Assembly (NCBI GenBank): GCA_016464795.1
Contig: JAEKNN010000046.1
Coordinates: forward strand, 43,699 to 107,698
From: Candidatus Amunia macphersoniae
Lineage (GTDB): Bacteria; Chloroflexota; Dormibacteria; Aeolococcales; Aeolococcaceae
Reading direction: 5' to 3'
Length of the DNA: 64,000 nucleotides
Part shown: one piece after another, positions 17,000 to 26,836 of the stretch
How positions within the stretch are numbered: position 1 is the first letter of the stretch
Layout of the letters: every line of letters begins with the position of its first letter
The notes under the pieces: generated by a model
Databases searched by the model: none
What the model saw: the letters and a program-made list of their open reading frames with translations, nothing else
What the model was told of the DNA's origin: nothing
Made by a program: the position numbers and the translations under genes

Positions 17000-18901
17000 A
17001 TGATGACAGTGACGAGCAATGTTGAGCAGCGCCTGACCGCTGAGGACATCGCCTTTCTGCGCGACCTCGGCAACCAGCTTCGCGTGGACGGCATCCGGGC
17101 CAGCACCAAGGGCGGCTCGGGTCACCCCAGCTCGAGCATGTCGGCGAGCGATCTCCTGGCGGTGTTGGTGACCCGCCATCTCCACTACGACTGGCAGGAG
17201 CCGGCGCTGGAGAACAACGACCACCTCATCTTCTCCAAGGGCCACGCTTCCCCGCTGATCTACGCGGTTTTCAAGGCCTGCGGCGCCATCGACGAGGCCG
17301 AGCTGATGACCTACCGCACCCACGGCTCGCGCCTCCAGGGCCATCCCACGCCGATCCTCCCGTGGGTGGACGTGGCCACGGGGTCGCTGGGACAGGGCAT
17401 GCCCATCGCCGTCGGGGTCGCGCTCGCCGGCCGCGCCGTCGAGAAGCTGCCCTTCCACGTCTGGACCATCTGCGGCGACTCCGAGATCGCCGAGGGCTCG
17501 ATCTGGGAAGGGCTCGACAAGGCCGGCCACTACGGGCTCAGCAACCTGACTGCGATCGTGGACGTCAATCGCCTGGGCCAGCGCGGCCCCACCGAGTTCG
17601 AGTGGGACATGGCCACCTACCAGCGCCGAGTCGAGGCGTTCGGCTGCCGAGCCATCGTCATCGACGGCCACGACATCGAGCAGATCGATCAGGCTCTTGG
17701 CGATGCCCGGAGCGAGCGCGAGCGCCCCACGGTGGTGCTGGCCCGCACCATCAAGGGCAAGGGCTTCAGCGAGATCGAGGACCGCGACGACTGGCACGGC
17801 AAGCCGTTGCCGCCGGACATGGCCGAGCGGGCGATCGCCGAGCTGGGCGGGATCCGCGACCTCCGGGTCGAGACCCCCAACCCGGAGCCGGGCACCTCGG
17901 CGGTGCGCAAGGGCGGCCAGGGTGTGAGCATCTCCCTGCCCACGTACGAGAAGGATGCAAAGGTGGCCACCCGCCGGGCATACGGGGACGCGCTCAAGGC
18001 GCTGGGGGCCCGCCCCGACGTGGTCGTCCTCGACGGCGAGGTGAGCAACTCGACGTACTCGGAGGACTTCAGGAAGGAGTTCCCTGACCGCTTCTTCGAG
18101 ATGTTCATCGCCGAGCAGCAGCTGGTCGCCAGCACAGTGGGCATGGGCGTTCGCCGCCTGGTGCCGTTCGCGTCCACGTTCGCCGCCTTCTTCAGCCGGG
18201 CCTACGACTTCATCCGCATGGCCGGCATCTCCACAGCGAACATCCGCCTGGTGGGGTCGCATGCCGGCTGCGAGATCGGCGCCGACGGACCGTCCCAGAT
18301 GGCGCTCGAGGATCTGGCCTCGCTGCGCGCTGTGCACACCTCGGTGGTTCTCTACCCCAGCGACGCGGTGAGCACCGTCAAGCTGGTGGCGGTGATGGCC
18401 GAGACCGACGGCGTCGTGTACATGCGCACCACTCGCGGCGCCTATCCCACCGTCTACGACAACGACGAGAGCTTCGAGGTGGGCGGCTCCAAGGTGCTGC
18501 GTCGCAGCGACAGCGACACAGTGACCCTGATCGGCGCCGGCGTCACCCTGCACCACTGCCTCGAGGCGGCGGAGCGGCTCGGCGCCGACGGTGTGCAATG
18601 CCGGGTCATCGACCTCTACTCGGTCAAGCCTGTCGACACCGCGACCCTGCGCGAGGCTGTGCGTGACACCAATGGCAACTTTGTCGTGGTGGAGGACCAC
18701 TACCCGGAGGGAGGGCTCGCCGCCGCCGTGCTCGAGGCGCTGGCGGCGGACCAGCAGCGACCGCGGGTGACCCACCTCGCCGTCCGCGACCTGCCGCTCT
18801 CCGGGACGCCTGTGGAGCTGATGGCGGCAGCGGGCATCGACGCAGACGCCATCGTCGCTGCGGTCCGCGATCGGGCGGGGACGCCGGGTGGAGACGTCTG
18901 A
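17000..18901 (+). CDS. tkt: Transketolase (short, animal/archaeal-like type)
   Basis: About 633 aa. It transfers two-carbon ketol groups between pentose and other sugar phosphates using thiamine diphosphate. GGSGHPSSSMS is near residue 37. The ThDP motif reads GDSEIAEGSIWEGLDKAGHY, ending in a DVNRLGQ run. The pyrimidine domain (IAEQQLVASTVGMGVRR) and C-terminal domain are present. The DVNRLGQ spelling and the short length resemble animal-type transketolases more than the 660-700 aa E. coli TktA type. GGGAGGTGA precedes the ATGs at 17000 and 17003. It opens the pentose phosphate operon; its stop overlaps the tal-pgi start by one base. Confidence 0.93.
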   Translation: MMTVTSNVEQRLTAEDIAFLRDLGNQLRVDGIRASTKGGSGHPSSSMSASDLLAVLVTRHLHYDWQEPALENNDHLIFSKGHASPLIYAVFKACGAIDEAELMTYRTHGSRLQGHPTPILPWVDVATGSLGQGMPIAVGVALAGRAVEKLPFHVWTICGDSEIAEGSIWEGLDKAGHYGLSNLTAIVDVNRLGQRGPTEFEWDMATYQRRVEAFGCRAIVIDGHDIEQIDQALGDARSERERPTVVLARTIKGKGFSEIEDRDDWHGKPLPPDMAERAIAELGGIRDLRVETPNPEPGTSAVRKGGQGVSISLPTYEKDAKVATRRAYGDALKALGARPDVVVLDGEVSNSTYSEDFRKEFPDRFFEMFIAEQQLVASTVGMGVRRLVPFASTFAAFFSRAYDFIRMAGISTANIRLVGSHAGCEIGADGPSQMALEDLASLRAVHTSVVLYPSDAVSTVKLVAVMAETDGVVYMRTTRGAYPTVYDNDESFEVGGSKVLRRSDSDTVTLIGAGVTLHHCLEAAERLGADGVQCRVIDLYSVKPVDTATLREAVRDTNGNFVVVEDHYPEGGLAAAVLEALAADQQRPRVTHLAVRDLPLSGTPVELMAAAGIDADAIVAAVRDRAGTPGGDV

Positions 18902-21738
18902 TGGGGGAGTCCAGCCCACTCCAGCAGCTGGCTGACCAGGGACAGTCCGTGTGGCTGGACTACATCAGTCGTGACCTGATCACCGGCGGCGAGCTCGAGC
19001 GGCTGATCGCCGAGGACAACGTCACCGGCATGACCAGCAATCCCACCATCTTCCAGAAGGCCATCGCCGACGGCAGCCACTACGACGACCAGATCCGCGA
19101 GCTCCTGGCGGCGGGGGTCGACGATCCCAACGACATCTTCCTGGAGCTGGCCATCACCGACATCCAGCATGCTGCCGACATCCTCCGACCGATCCACGAG
19201 CGTACCAACGGCGCGGACGGATTCGTGAGCCTCGAGGTGTCGCCCGACGCCGCCCACAGCACCGACCGGAGCATCGACCTGGCGCTCGACTACTGGAAAC
19301 GCGTGGACCGGCCCAACCTCATGGTCAAGATCCCGGCGACGCCAGCGGGCATTCCGGCGATCGAGCAGGCGCTGACGGCCGGGGTGAACATCAACGTCAC
19401 CCTGATCTTCGCGCTCGAGGCCTACGAGAACGTCATCGGCGCGTATCTCAACGCGCTGCGGGCGCGCCAGGCGACAGGTGAGTCGCTTGACGTGCATTCG
19501 GTGGGGTCGTTCTTCGTCAGCCGGGTCGACACCGCAGTCGACAAGATGCTCGAGGAGAAGCTCGCGGCCGACCCGGCCAACGCCACCCTCGAGGACCTGC
19601 TCGGCAAGGCAGCGATCGCCAACGCTGTGCTCGCCTACGAGAAGTTCGAGAGCCACTTCCGTGGGCAGGCGTTCGCCGAGCTGGCCGAGGCCGGAGCCCA
19701 TGTGCAGCGCCCGCTCTGGGCGAGCACCAGCGCCAAGAACCCCAACTACCGCGATGTCGTGTACGCCGAAGCGCTGGTCGGTCCTGACACCGTCGACACC
19801 ATGCCGCCGTCGACGATCGTCGCCCTCCGCGACCACGGCATCGTCAACGGGCCCACCATCTCGGCAGACTACGCCGGTGCGCATCGGGTGATGGACCAGC
19901 TCGCCAGCGTCGGCATCGACATGGACGAGGTGACCTCCGATCTGCTCGCCGCCGGTGTCACGTCGTTCACAGACTCCTACAACGAGCTGATCCGCGGCAT
20001 CGCCGAGAAGGTCGACTCCATGCACCGTGGCTTCGGCTCGCGCGTGCGCCTCGACCTGGCCGCCAGCAGCACCACCGTGGCCGATGTGATCGGGACCGAG
20101 GCCACCCAACAGGTTGGGCGGCGGCTGTGGGATCGCGACCCCGACCTCTGGAAGGCCGGCGACCCCGAGCATGCCAAGATCATCGGCAACCGGCTCGGGT
20201 GGCTCGATGTCGTTGAGACAATGCGCGACGCGGTGCCCCGCCTGATCGGCCTCACCACCGAGGTCCGCGAGGCGGGCTTTCGCAATTGCGTTCTCCTCGG
20301 CATGGGTGGAAGCAGCCTCTGCCCCGAGGTGTTGCGAACCTCATTCGGCAGCTCTGCGGGACAACCCGAGCTGCACGTTCTCGACACCACCGATCCGGCC
20401 GCCATCGCACAGCTCACCGAGCAGCTGGACCCACGGACCACGCTCTTCACGGTCTCATCGAAGTCGGGCACGACCCTGGAGACGCTCAGCCACCTGGCCC
20501 ACTTCTGGGAGTGGATCGGCGCCAGTGGGGCCGTCGAGGCCGGAGATCACTTCATCTGCATCACCGACCCGGGCTCACCGCTCGCGGAGACTGCACGCCA
20601 GCGCAAGTTCCGCCACCTCTTCGAGAACCCGCAGGACATCGGCGGCCGCTACTCCGCGCTGAGCTTCTTCGGCCTGGTCCCCGCGGCGATCATCGGCATC
20701 GACGTCGAGGAGTTCCTGGACCGCGCCCAGCAGATGCGCCGCCAATCGCGTCCGGGCGTTCCCCCCGATCTCAACCCTGGGCTCACTCTCGGCACCGTGC
20801 TCGGGTTGCTGCAGCGCAGCGGCCGCGACAAGGTGACCATCCTGGCTCCACCGCGGATCGCCGCATTCTCACTCTGGGCTGAGCAGCTCATCGCCGAGAG
20901 CACGGGCAAGGAGGGCAAGGGCCTCATCCCGATCGGCGACGAGCCCATCGGCGAGCCCGCCGTGTATGGGGACGACCGCATCCTCACAGTGCTCCGCCTG
21001 CGCGACGACAGCGACTTCGGGTCCGAGGTCGCGGCGCTGCGAGCGGCGGGGATCCCGGACGTGACCCTGCAGCTCGAGGACCTGCTCGACCTGGCGGCGC
21101 AGTTCTTCCAGTGGGAGTTCGCCACCGCCGTGGCCGGCGCCGCGTTGGGCATCGACCCCTTCGACGAGCCCAATGTCCAGGAGTCCAAGGACAACACGCG
21201 CAAGGTGCTCGACACCTACCAGGCCAGCGGCAGGCTCGCCGAGGAGTCCGCCACCGCCAGCGGGGACGGGATCAGCGTGTTCGGCGACGAGGGCCATCAC
21301 GATGTCGACAGCGCGCTCAACGAGTTCCTCTCCCGTGTGCGCGCTGGCGACTACGTCGCGGTGATGGCGTACGTCACCCCCAACAACGAGAACGAGGCAG
21401 CCCTGCAGCGTTTCCGGGCCGCCATCCGTGACGAGCACCGCGTCGCCACCACCCTGGGGTTTGGGCCGCGTTTCCTGCACAGCACCGGTCAGCTCCACAA
21501 GGGTGGGCCGGACACCGGTCTGTACATCCAGGTCACCACCGAGGATGCAGTGGATGTGCCCATACCCGGTCAGCCGTTCACCTTCTCGATCCTCAAGCAG
21601 GCGCAGGCGCAGGGCGACCTGCAGTCGCTGCGTGACCACGGCCGCAGGGTCATCCGCCTGCACATCGAGGATGACCTGGCCGTCGGGCTGAGCCGCCTCA
21701 CCGATTCCGTCATCCACGCGGCCACCGGAGCACGCTGA
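18901..21738 (+). CDS. tal-pgi: Bifunctional transaldolase / glucose-6-phosphate isomerase
   Basis: A 945-aa fusion. Residues 1 to about 370 are transaldolase: GMTSNPTIFQKAI near 45 and the Schiff-base lysine Lys143 in PNLMVKIPATPAG. Residues from about 375 are glucose-6-phosphate isomerase: LLGMGGSSLCPEV, the SIS-domain phosphate loop SSKSGTTLET near 519, and a C-terminal region of the fusion-type isomerase. The two enzymes interconvert sedoheptulose/erythrose phosphates and glucose-6-/fructose-6-phosphate. Such fusions are known in several bacterial phyla. It is coupled to tkt upstream and gnd downstream (TGATG). Confidence 0.95.
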   Translation: MGESSPLQQLADQGQSVWLDYISRDLITGGELERLIAEDNVTGMTSNPTIFQKAIADGSHYDDQIRELLAAGVDDPNDIFLELAITDIQHAADILRPIHERTNGADGFVSLEVSPDAAHSTDRSIDLALDYWKRVDRPNLMVKIPATPAGIPAIEQALTAGVNINVTLIFALEAYENVIGAYLNALRARQATGESLDVHSVGSFFVSRVDTAVDKMLEEKLAADPANATLEDLLGKAAIANAVLAYEKFESHFRGQAFAELAEAGAHVQRPLWASTSAKNPNYRDVVYAEALVGPDTVDTMPPSTIVALRDHGIVNGPTISADYAGAHRVMDQLASVGIDMDEVTSDLLAAGVTSFTDSYNELIRGIAEKVDSMHRGFGSRVRLDLAASSTTVADVIGTEATQQVGRRLWDRDPDLWKAGDPEHAKIIGNRLGWLDVVETMRDAVPRLIGLTTEVREAGFRNCVLLGMGGSSLCPEVLRTSFGSSAGQPELHVLDTTDPAAIAQLTEQLDPRTTLFTVSSKSGTTLETLSHLAHFWEWIGASGAVEAGDHFICITDPGSPLAETARQRKFRHLFENPQDIGGRYSALSFFGLVPAAIIGIDVEEFLDRAQQMRRQSRPGVPPDLNPGLTLGTVLGLLQRSGRDKVTILAPPRIAAFSLWAEQLIAESTGKEGKGLIPIGDEPIGEPAVYGDDRILTVLRLRDDSDFGSEVAALRAAGIPDVTLQLEDLLDLAAQFFQWEFATAVAGAALGIDPFDEPNVQESKDNTRKVLDTYQASGRLAEESATASGDGISVFGDEGHHDVDSALNEFLSRVRAGDYVAVMAYVTPNNENEAALQRFRAAIRDEHRVATTLGFGPRFLHSTGQLHKGGPDTGLYIQVTTEDAVDVPIPGQPFTFSILKQAQAQGDLQSLRDHGRRVIRLHIEDDLAVGLSRLTDSVIHAATGAR

Positions 21739-22673
21739 TGCAGATCGGCTTCGTCGGGCTCGGGCGCATGGGTGCCAACATGGTCCATCGCCTGCGCCGT
21801 GACAGCGATCACGCGGTGGTGGCGTACGACCCCAACGCGGAGGCGCGCACCTCAGTCGAGCAGTTCGGCGCCACCACCGTCGACTCGCTGGCCGATCTCG
21901 TGCCCCAGCTCCAGGCGCCGCGGGCGGTGTGGATCATGGTGCCGGCGGGAAAGATCACCGAGGAAACCGTCGACAGTCTCCTCGAGACGCTCGAGCCCGG
22001 CGATTCGATCGTCGACGGGGGCAACAGCAACTGGCACGACACAGTGAGCCGTGCCCGGCGTGCCACGGAGAAGGGCGTCTTCTTCATCGATGCCGGGACC
22101 AGCGGCGGAGTCTGGGGCCTCACGGTCGGCTACTGCCTGATGGTGGGTGGCGACACCGCGGCGGTGGCGCGGCTGCGTCCGATCTTCGACACCCTGGCGC
22201 CCCCCGACGGCTTCCTGCATGCCGGGCCGCCCGGCAGCGGCCATTACGTGAAGATGGTGCACAACGGCATCGAGTACGGGATGCTCGAGGCATACGCCGA
22301 AGGATTTCACGTGCTCGAGGCCTCCACCACCTACCCTGAGCTGGACCTGCACGCCATCGCCCACCTGTGGAACCAGGGCAGCGTGGTGCGGTCCTGGTTG
22401 CTGGAGCTGGCAGAAAGTGCCTTCGAGAAGGATCCGCGACTCAGCCAGCTGCGTGGCTGGGTCGATGACTCGGGGGAGGGCCGTTGGACTATCGATGAGG
22501 CGATGGACCTCTCGGTGCCGGTGCCGGTGCTGGTGCTCTCGCTGATGGCTCGGTACCAGTCCCGCCTGCCGGACAGCTTCGCAAACAAGGTGATTGCCGC
22601 CCTGCGCAACGAGTTCGGTGGCCACGGGGTGAAGTCCGAGGAGCGGAATTCGGCATCGTCTGCGCCCGGGTGA
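21738..22673 (+). CDS. gnd: 6-phosphogluconate dehydrogenase, short decarboxylating type
   Basis: A 311-aa enzyme that converts 6-phosphogluconate to ribulose-5-phosphate and CO2. The Rossmann motif QIGFVGLGRMGANMVHRL is at the N terminus. VDGGNSNWHDT and the catalytic GHYVKMVHNGIEYGMLEAYAEGF (Lys and Asn) follow. The length matches the short GndA/YqeC group (about 300 aa), often NAD-preferring, and not the 470-aa dimeric type. The acidic VAYDPNAEA after strand 2 also suggests NAD over NADP, which is inference. It overlaps tal-pgi by one base and zwf by four. Confidence 0.93.
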   Translation: MQIGFVGLGRMGANMVHRLRRDSDHAVVAYDPNAEARTSVEQFGATTVDSLADLVPQLQAPRAVWIMVPAGKITEETVDSLLETLEPGDSIVDGGNSNWHDTVSRARRATEKGVFFIDAGTSGGVWGLTVGYCLMVGGDTAAVARLRPIFDTLAPPDGFLHAGPPGSGHYVKMVHNGIEYGMLEAYAEGFHVLEASTTYPELDLHAIAHLWNQGSVVRSWLLELAESAFEKDPRLSQLRGWVDDSGEGRWTIDEAMDLSVPVPVLVLSLMARYQSRLPDSFANKVIAALRNEFGGHGVKSEERNSASSAPG

Positions 22674-24274
22674 CCGACACGGCGGTCGACACCGAGGTCC
22701 CCGCGGCCGATCAGCACCCGGTGGGCAACCCTCTCTCGGACGGGCTGCGCCACGGACGGGTGCCGCTGCCCTCGGTCCTGGTCATCTTCGGCGCCACCGG
22801 CGACCTGACCAAGCGCAAGCTGGTGCCGGCCCTGTACGCGCTCGCCGCCGACGGCCTGCTGCCACCGGGTTTCAGCATCGTGGGCGCCGGCCGCAGCGAG
22901 CAGTCAACCGAGACCTTCCGCGAGGCCATGCGCGAGGCCGTGGCCAAGTACGGGCGTGTGCCGCTGCGCGAAGACCTCTGGAGCGTCTTCTCTGACGGGA
23001 TGCGCTACTGCGAGTTCGACCTCGACGCAGATGACGGTTTGAACGACCTGGCGGAGAACCTCGAGGAGCTGGACCGCGAGCGGGGCACCTCCGGCAATCG
23101 CATCTTCTACTTCTCGATCCCTCCGAGCGGCTTCGCACCGCTTGCCGAGCGTCTCGGCCGCGAGGGATTGACTCGGGAGGAGGACGGCGGCTTCCGTCGC
23201 ATGATCATCGAGAAGCCATTCGGGCGTGACCTCGACAGTGCCCGCGAGCTGAACGGCAAGCTGCATCTCGCGTTTGGTGAGGAACAGGTCTATCGAATCG
23301 ATCATTACCTCGGCAAGGAGACCGTCCAAAACCTCCTGGTGTTCCGGTTCGGCAACGGCATCTTCGAGCCCCTCTGGAATCGCCAGTACATCGATCACGT
23401 GCAGATCACAGTTGCCGAGAACATCGGCGTGGAGGGGCGGGGCGGGTACTACGAGGAGTCGGGTGCGCTGCGCGACATCATCCAGAACCATGTGATCCAG
23501 CTGATGGCCATCGTCGGCATGGAGGCTCCCAGCAAGGTCCATGGCGAGACAGTGCGTGACGAGAAGGTCAAGCTGCTGCGCGCGGTGCGGCCGATCCATC
23601 CCGACGACGCGCTCTCGCACACGGTGCGCGGCCAGTACGCCGCCGGTTGGATCGACGGCGAGCGCGTCCCCGGCTATCGCGAGGAGACGGGAGTCGCCGA
23701 GAACTCGCTGCGCGAGACGTTTGTGGCCATGAAGGTGGACATCGACAACTGGCGGTGGGCCGGCACCCCGTTCTACCTGCGCACCGGCAAGCGTCTCCCC
23801 AAGCGGGCCACTGAGATCGCCATCCAGTTCCGGCGAGTCCCTCACTCGCCGTTCGGCGGACGCGTCGAGACGCCCGCGGGGCTCCTTCCCAAGGACAGCA
23901 TCGATCCCAACCTTTTGGTGCTCCGCATCCAGCCGGACGAGGGGATCACGCTGCGCTTCAGTGCCAAGGTCCCTGGCCAGTCGATGCGAATTCGCACCGT
24001 GAACATGGACTTTCTCTATGGCAGCGCATTCCTCACCGAGTCACCAGAGGCCTACGAGCGCCTTCTGCTCGACTGCATGCTCGGTGACCGGACGCTCTTC
24101 GCCCGCGAGGACGAGGTCGAGGAGGCATGGCGCATCTGCACTGCGATCCTCGACGGCTGGCGCTCCCAGCCGCCGGATCGTGAGGGAACCGCCAATTACG
24201 AGTCGGGCACGTGGGGGCCCGAGGCTGCGCGAGACTTCATGGCCAGGGACGGTCGTCAGTGGCGACGGCTCTGA
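22670..24274 (+). CDS. zwf: Glucose-6-phosphate 1-dehydrogenase
   Basis: A 534-aa enzyme, the first oxidative pentose phosphate step, making NADPH and 6-phosphogluconolactone. The coenzyme loop is LVIFGATGDLTKRKLVPALY. The active-site signature is RIDHYLGKETVQNLLVFRF near residue 209, with the catalytic His following in the family's usual order. IIEKPFGRDL and FYLRTGKRLPKRATEIAIQF are also conserved. The GTG start overlaps the gnd stop. OpcA, its activator, is encoded next, two bases after its stop. Confidence 0.97.
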   Translation: MTDTAVDTEVPAADQHPVGNPLSDGLRHGRVPLPSVLVIFGATGDLTKRKLVPALYALAADGLLPPGFSIVGAGRSEQSTETFREAMREAVAKYGRVPLREDLWSVFSDGMRYCEFDLDADDGLNDLAENLEELDRERGTSGNRIFYFSIPPSGFAPLAERLGREGLTREEDGGFRRMIIEKPFGRDLDSARELNGKLHLAFGEEQVYRIDHYLGKETVQNLLVFRFGNGIFEPLWNRQYIDHVQITVAENIGVEGRGGYYEESGALRDIIQNHVIQLMAIVGMEAPSKVHGETVRDEKVKLLRAVRPIHPDDALSHTVRGQYAAGWIDGERVPGYREETGVAENSLRETFVAMKVDIDNWRWAGTPFYLRTGKRLPKRATEIAIQFRRVPHSPFGGRVETPAGLLPKDSIDPNLLVLRIQPDEGITLRFSAKVPGQSMRIRTVNMDFLYGSAFLTESPEAYERLLLDCMLGDRTLFAREDEVEEAWRICTAILDGWRSQPPDREGTANYESGTWGPEAARDFMARDGRQWRRL

Positions 24275-24275
24275 G

Positions 24276-25340
24276 ATGACCTCGGCCGGGTCGCTGCGGG
24301 TCTCGCACGCCAGCGGACTGCACGCGGTCGGACGCGCACTCGACAAGATGCACCACGAGATGCTGCGCGGCGGCGGGGAGGTCGAGGGAGCCGGGGTCCG
24401 CCTGGCGGTGCTCAACCTGGTGGCTGCCTGCGTCGACGTCGACAGCGCCGACGTCGCCAGCCAGGCGGTCGGGAGGATCGGAGCCAGACACCCCGCCCGC
24501 GCGATCATCATCGTGGCCAACCCCGATGGGCCCCAGCAGTTGGAGGCGGACCTGTCGTTGCAGTGCTCCGCTGTCGATTCTGCTCAGGTGTGCGCGGAAC
24601 AGGTTCGTCTGGCGGTGGGGGGCGAGGCTGCCTACCACCTGGCCAGCCTGGTGACGCCGCTGTTGGTGCCCGACATCCCGGTGTACCTCTGGTTGGTGGG
24701 GGCGCCGCCCCTCCGCCAGGCATTCGGTCAGGATGCCATCGCCATCTGCGAGCGGCTGATCATCGACAGCGGCGCGTACGGTGACCATGCCGGAACCTTG
24801 CGCCTGCTGGCCTATGAGCTCGAGACAGTGGGTGATGCTCTCTCCCTGTCCGATCTCGCCTGGGAGCGCGGCCGCCCCTGGCGCCAGGTGCTCGCCCAGT
24901 CGTTCGATGGCGAGGAGGTGCGCGGGTTCCTGCGTGGGATCACCCGCGTGGGGATCGAGTGCAGCGGCTACCGGGTGTCGGCCCAGGCGTGGCTCACCGC
25001 GGGCTGGATGGCCAGCAGGCTGGGCTGGGATGATTCCCACCGGTCGCCAGAGGTGGCCACGAGCTGCCGCCATCACGACAGCATCGCCGAGCACGACCTG
25101 GCCCGCGTCGAGTTGCAGTGCACCAGCGGCGATCATGCCGCGTTGATCACCGTCGAGCAGCGCGGTGATGTGCTTCACAGCCTCATCGACATCGACGGCG
25201 GGATCCGCGCCGAGCGTGCCATTCCCGTGACCGAGCCCGACACCGTCCGGCTGGTGGGATCGATGCTCGAGAACGACGGTGACGATCGCGTCTACCGCGC
25301 CGCCCGTCAGCGCGCAGCACGGTTCCCACTCGCGTCATGA
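24276..25340 (+). CDS. opcA: Glucose-6-phosphate dehydrogenase assembly/activator protein OpcA
   Basis: A 354-aa protein of the OpcA/G6PD-subunit family, which allosterically activates or assembles Zwf in cyanobacteria and actinobacteria. Conserved parts are VRLAVLNLVAACVD, HPARAIIIV, the motif LVTPLLVPDIPVYLWLVGAPP, and LAWERGRPWRQVLAQSFD. It is not an enzyme. ATG 24276 is two bases after the zwf stop, which is the usual zwf-opcA arrangement. Its stop overlaps the pgl start by four bases. Confidence 0.92.
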   Translation: MTSAGSLRVSHASGLHAVGRALDKMHHEMLRGGGEVEGAGVRLAVLNLVAACVDVDSADVASQAVGRIGARHPARAIIIVANPDGPQQLEADLSLQCSAVDSAQVCAEQVRLAVGGEAAYHLASLVTPLLVPDIPVYLWLVGAPPLRQAFGQDAIAICERLIIDSGAYGDHAGTLRLLAYELETVGDALSLSDLAWERGRPWRQVLAQSFDGEEVRGFLRGITRVGIECSGYRVSAQAWLTAGWMASRLGWDDSHRSPEVATSCRHHDSIAEHDLARVELQCTSGDHAALITVEQRGDVLHSLIDIDGGIRAERAIPVTEPDTVRLVGSMLENDGDDRVYRAARQRAARFPLAS

Positions 25341-26053
25341 CCGCGAGCGCACTTCCGGGCGAGGTCCGGGTGAGCACCGATCCGATCGCCGTCGCAGCGG
25401 AGGCGGCGCGCTGGATCTCCGCGCGGGCAGAGAGCGCTGAGCGCTTCCGGATCGCGGCGGTTGGGGGCACCACCCCGCACTTCGCGTACGAGGCGCTGGC
25501 GTCATCGACATACAGGCTGGGAATCGACTGGTCGCGGTGGCATGTGTTCTTCGGTGATGAGCGGGCGGTGCCACCTGGCCATCCGGACAGCAACTACCGG
25601 CTGGTCCACGACACGCTGCTCGCCAAGGTGCCGATCCCCGCCGCGCAGGTTCATCGCATGCGGGCTGACGCATCCGACCTGGACGCGGCTGCGGCCGACT
25701 ACTCGCGCCTGCTCGGAGACGAAGGCGGATCCCCGCCGCGCCTGGACGTGGTCCTCCTGGGGCTGGGCAGCAACGGCCACACCGCCTCACTCTTTCCGGG
25801 CACCCCCGCCCTCGAGGTGACGGACGCCTGGGCGACGCGCGGGCTGGCCGACTATCAACCAGCCGATCGCATCACCCTGACCTTCCCGGCCATCAATGCA
25901 GCCGCCCATGTCGCGTTCCTGGTGACCGGTGCGGGCAAGGCTCAGGCCCTGCACGGAGTCATCGAGGGCACCGTACCGGCCGCCCGGGTCAGCCCGGCCG
26001 ACGGCGAGGTGATCTGGTTCCTGGACTCCGCGGCGGCACGAAGCCTGGGCTGA
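25337..26053 (+). CDS. pgl: 6-phosphogluconolactonase
   Basis: A 238-aa NagB/DevB-type lactonase that hydrolyses 6-phosphogluconolactone. Conserved segments are VGGTTPHFAYEAL, WHVFFGDERAVPPGHPDSNYRL and VVLLGLGSNGHTASLFPGTPAL, which carries the catalytic histidine and the GxxxxGHxASLFPG signature. ADRITLTFPAINAAAHVAFLVTG completes the fold. It is the last gene of the operon, and its ATG overlaps the opcA stop. The next gene, DUF72, starts 13 bases later and may be co-transcribed. Confidence 0.95.
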   Translation: MTASALPGEVRVSTDPIAVAAEAARWISARAESAERFRIAAVGGTTPHFAYEALASSTYRLGIDWSRWHVFFGDERAVPPGHPDSNYRLVHDTLLAKVPIPAAQVHRMRADASDLDAAAADYSRLLGDEGGSPPRLDVVLLGLGSNGHTASLFPGTPALEVTDAWATRGLADYQPADRITLTFPAINAAAHVAFLVTGAGKAQALHGVIEGTVPAARVSPADGEVIWFLDSAAARSLG

Positions 26054-26065
26054 GCGAGGCTTGCA

Positions 26066-26836
26066 GTGATCGTCGGCACCTCGGGATGGCAGTACACCTC
26101 CTGGCGAGGTCGGTTCTACCCTCGCGGCCTGCCCCAGCGCGCCTGGCTGGAGCACTACGCGTCGCGGTTCGCGGGTGTCGAGGTCAACAACACCTTCTAC
26201 AACCTGCCGGCGGCCGACACGTTCGCCAGGTGGGCCGAGCAGACCCCTGACGATTTCCGCTTCGTTCTCAAGCTGAGCCGCTACCTCACCCACATCCGGC
26301 GTCTGCAAGAGCCAGAGGAGTCAGTGCAACTGTTCCTCGAGCGTAGCCGGCCGCTGGCCGCCAAGATGGGCCCGCTCCTACTGCAACTTCCTCCCACGCT
26401 GCGCTGCGATGTCGACCGCTTGAGGCGAGCTCTCGCGGCATTTCCACGATCAACCCGTGTCGCCGTCGAATTTCGTCACGCCAGCTGGTATACGGACGAG
26501 GTCTCGGCGCTGCTGCGGGAGCACGACGCAGCCCTCTGCCTCACCGATCGTCGTGGACATCCATTGCAGCCGTTGGTACGAACGGCATCGTGGGGATTCG
26601 TGCGCCTGCACGAGGGCCGGGCCACGCCCCACCCCTGCTACGGCCACACCGCGCTGCGCAGCTGGGTCGACCGCATCGCAGCACTCTGGGGCTCCGAGGA
26701 GCAGGTGTACGTCTTCTTCAACAACGATCCGGCCGGCTGTGCGGTTCGCGACGCTGTGCGTTTCGCGGGACTGGCCCAGCGCCAGGGCGCGCAGCCCAGC
26801 CGTGTTCCCACCATCGCGGAGGCGCCGGTGGGGTGA
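26066..26836 (+). CDS. DUF72 (YecE-like) protein
   Basis: A 256-aa TIM-barrel-like DUF72 protein. The family opening VGTSGWQYTSWRGRFYP, the VEVNNTFYNLP motif, FRFVLKLSRYLTHIRRL and the late VYVFFNND are present. Members have no established reaction. Conserved glutamate, asparagine and histidine positions suggest metal or nucleic-acid related chemistry, which is inference. The GTG at 26066 follows pgl by 13 bases on the same strand. It closes the run of plus-strand genes before the convergent hemerythrin gene. Confidence 0.9.
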   Translation: MIVGTSGWQYTSWRGRFYPRGLPQRAWLEHYASRFAGVEVNNTFYNLPAADTFARWAEQTPDDFRFVLKLSRYLTHIRRLQEPEESVQLFLERSRPLAAKMGPLLLQLPPTLRCDVDRLRRALAAFPRSTRVAVEFRHASWYTDEVSALLREHDAALCLTDRRGHPLQPLVRTASWGFVRLHEGRATPHPCYGHTALRSWVDRIAALWGSEEQVYVFFNNDPAGCAVRDAVRFAGLAQRQGAQPSRVPTIAEAPVG

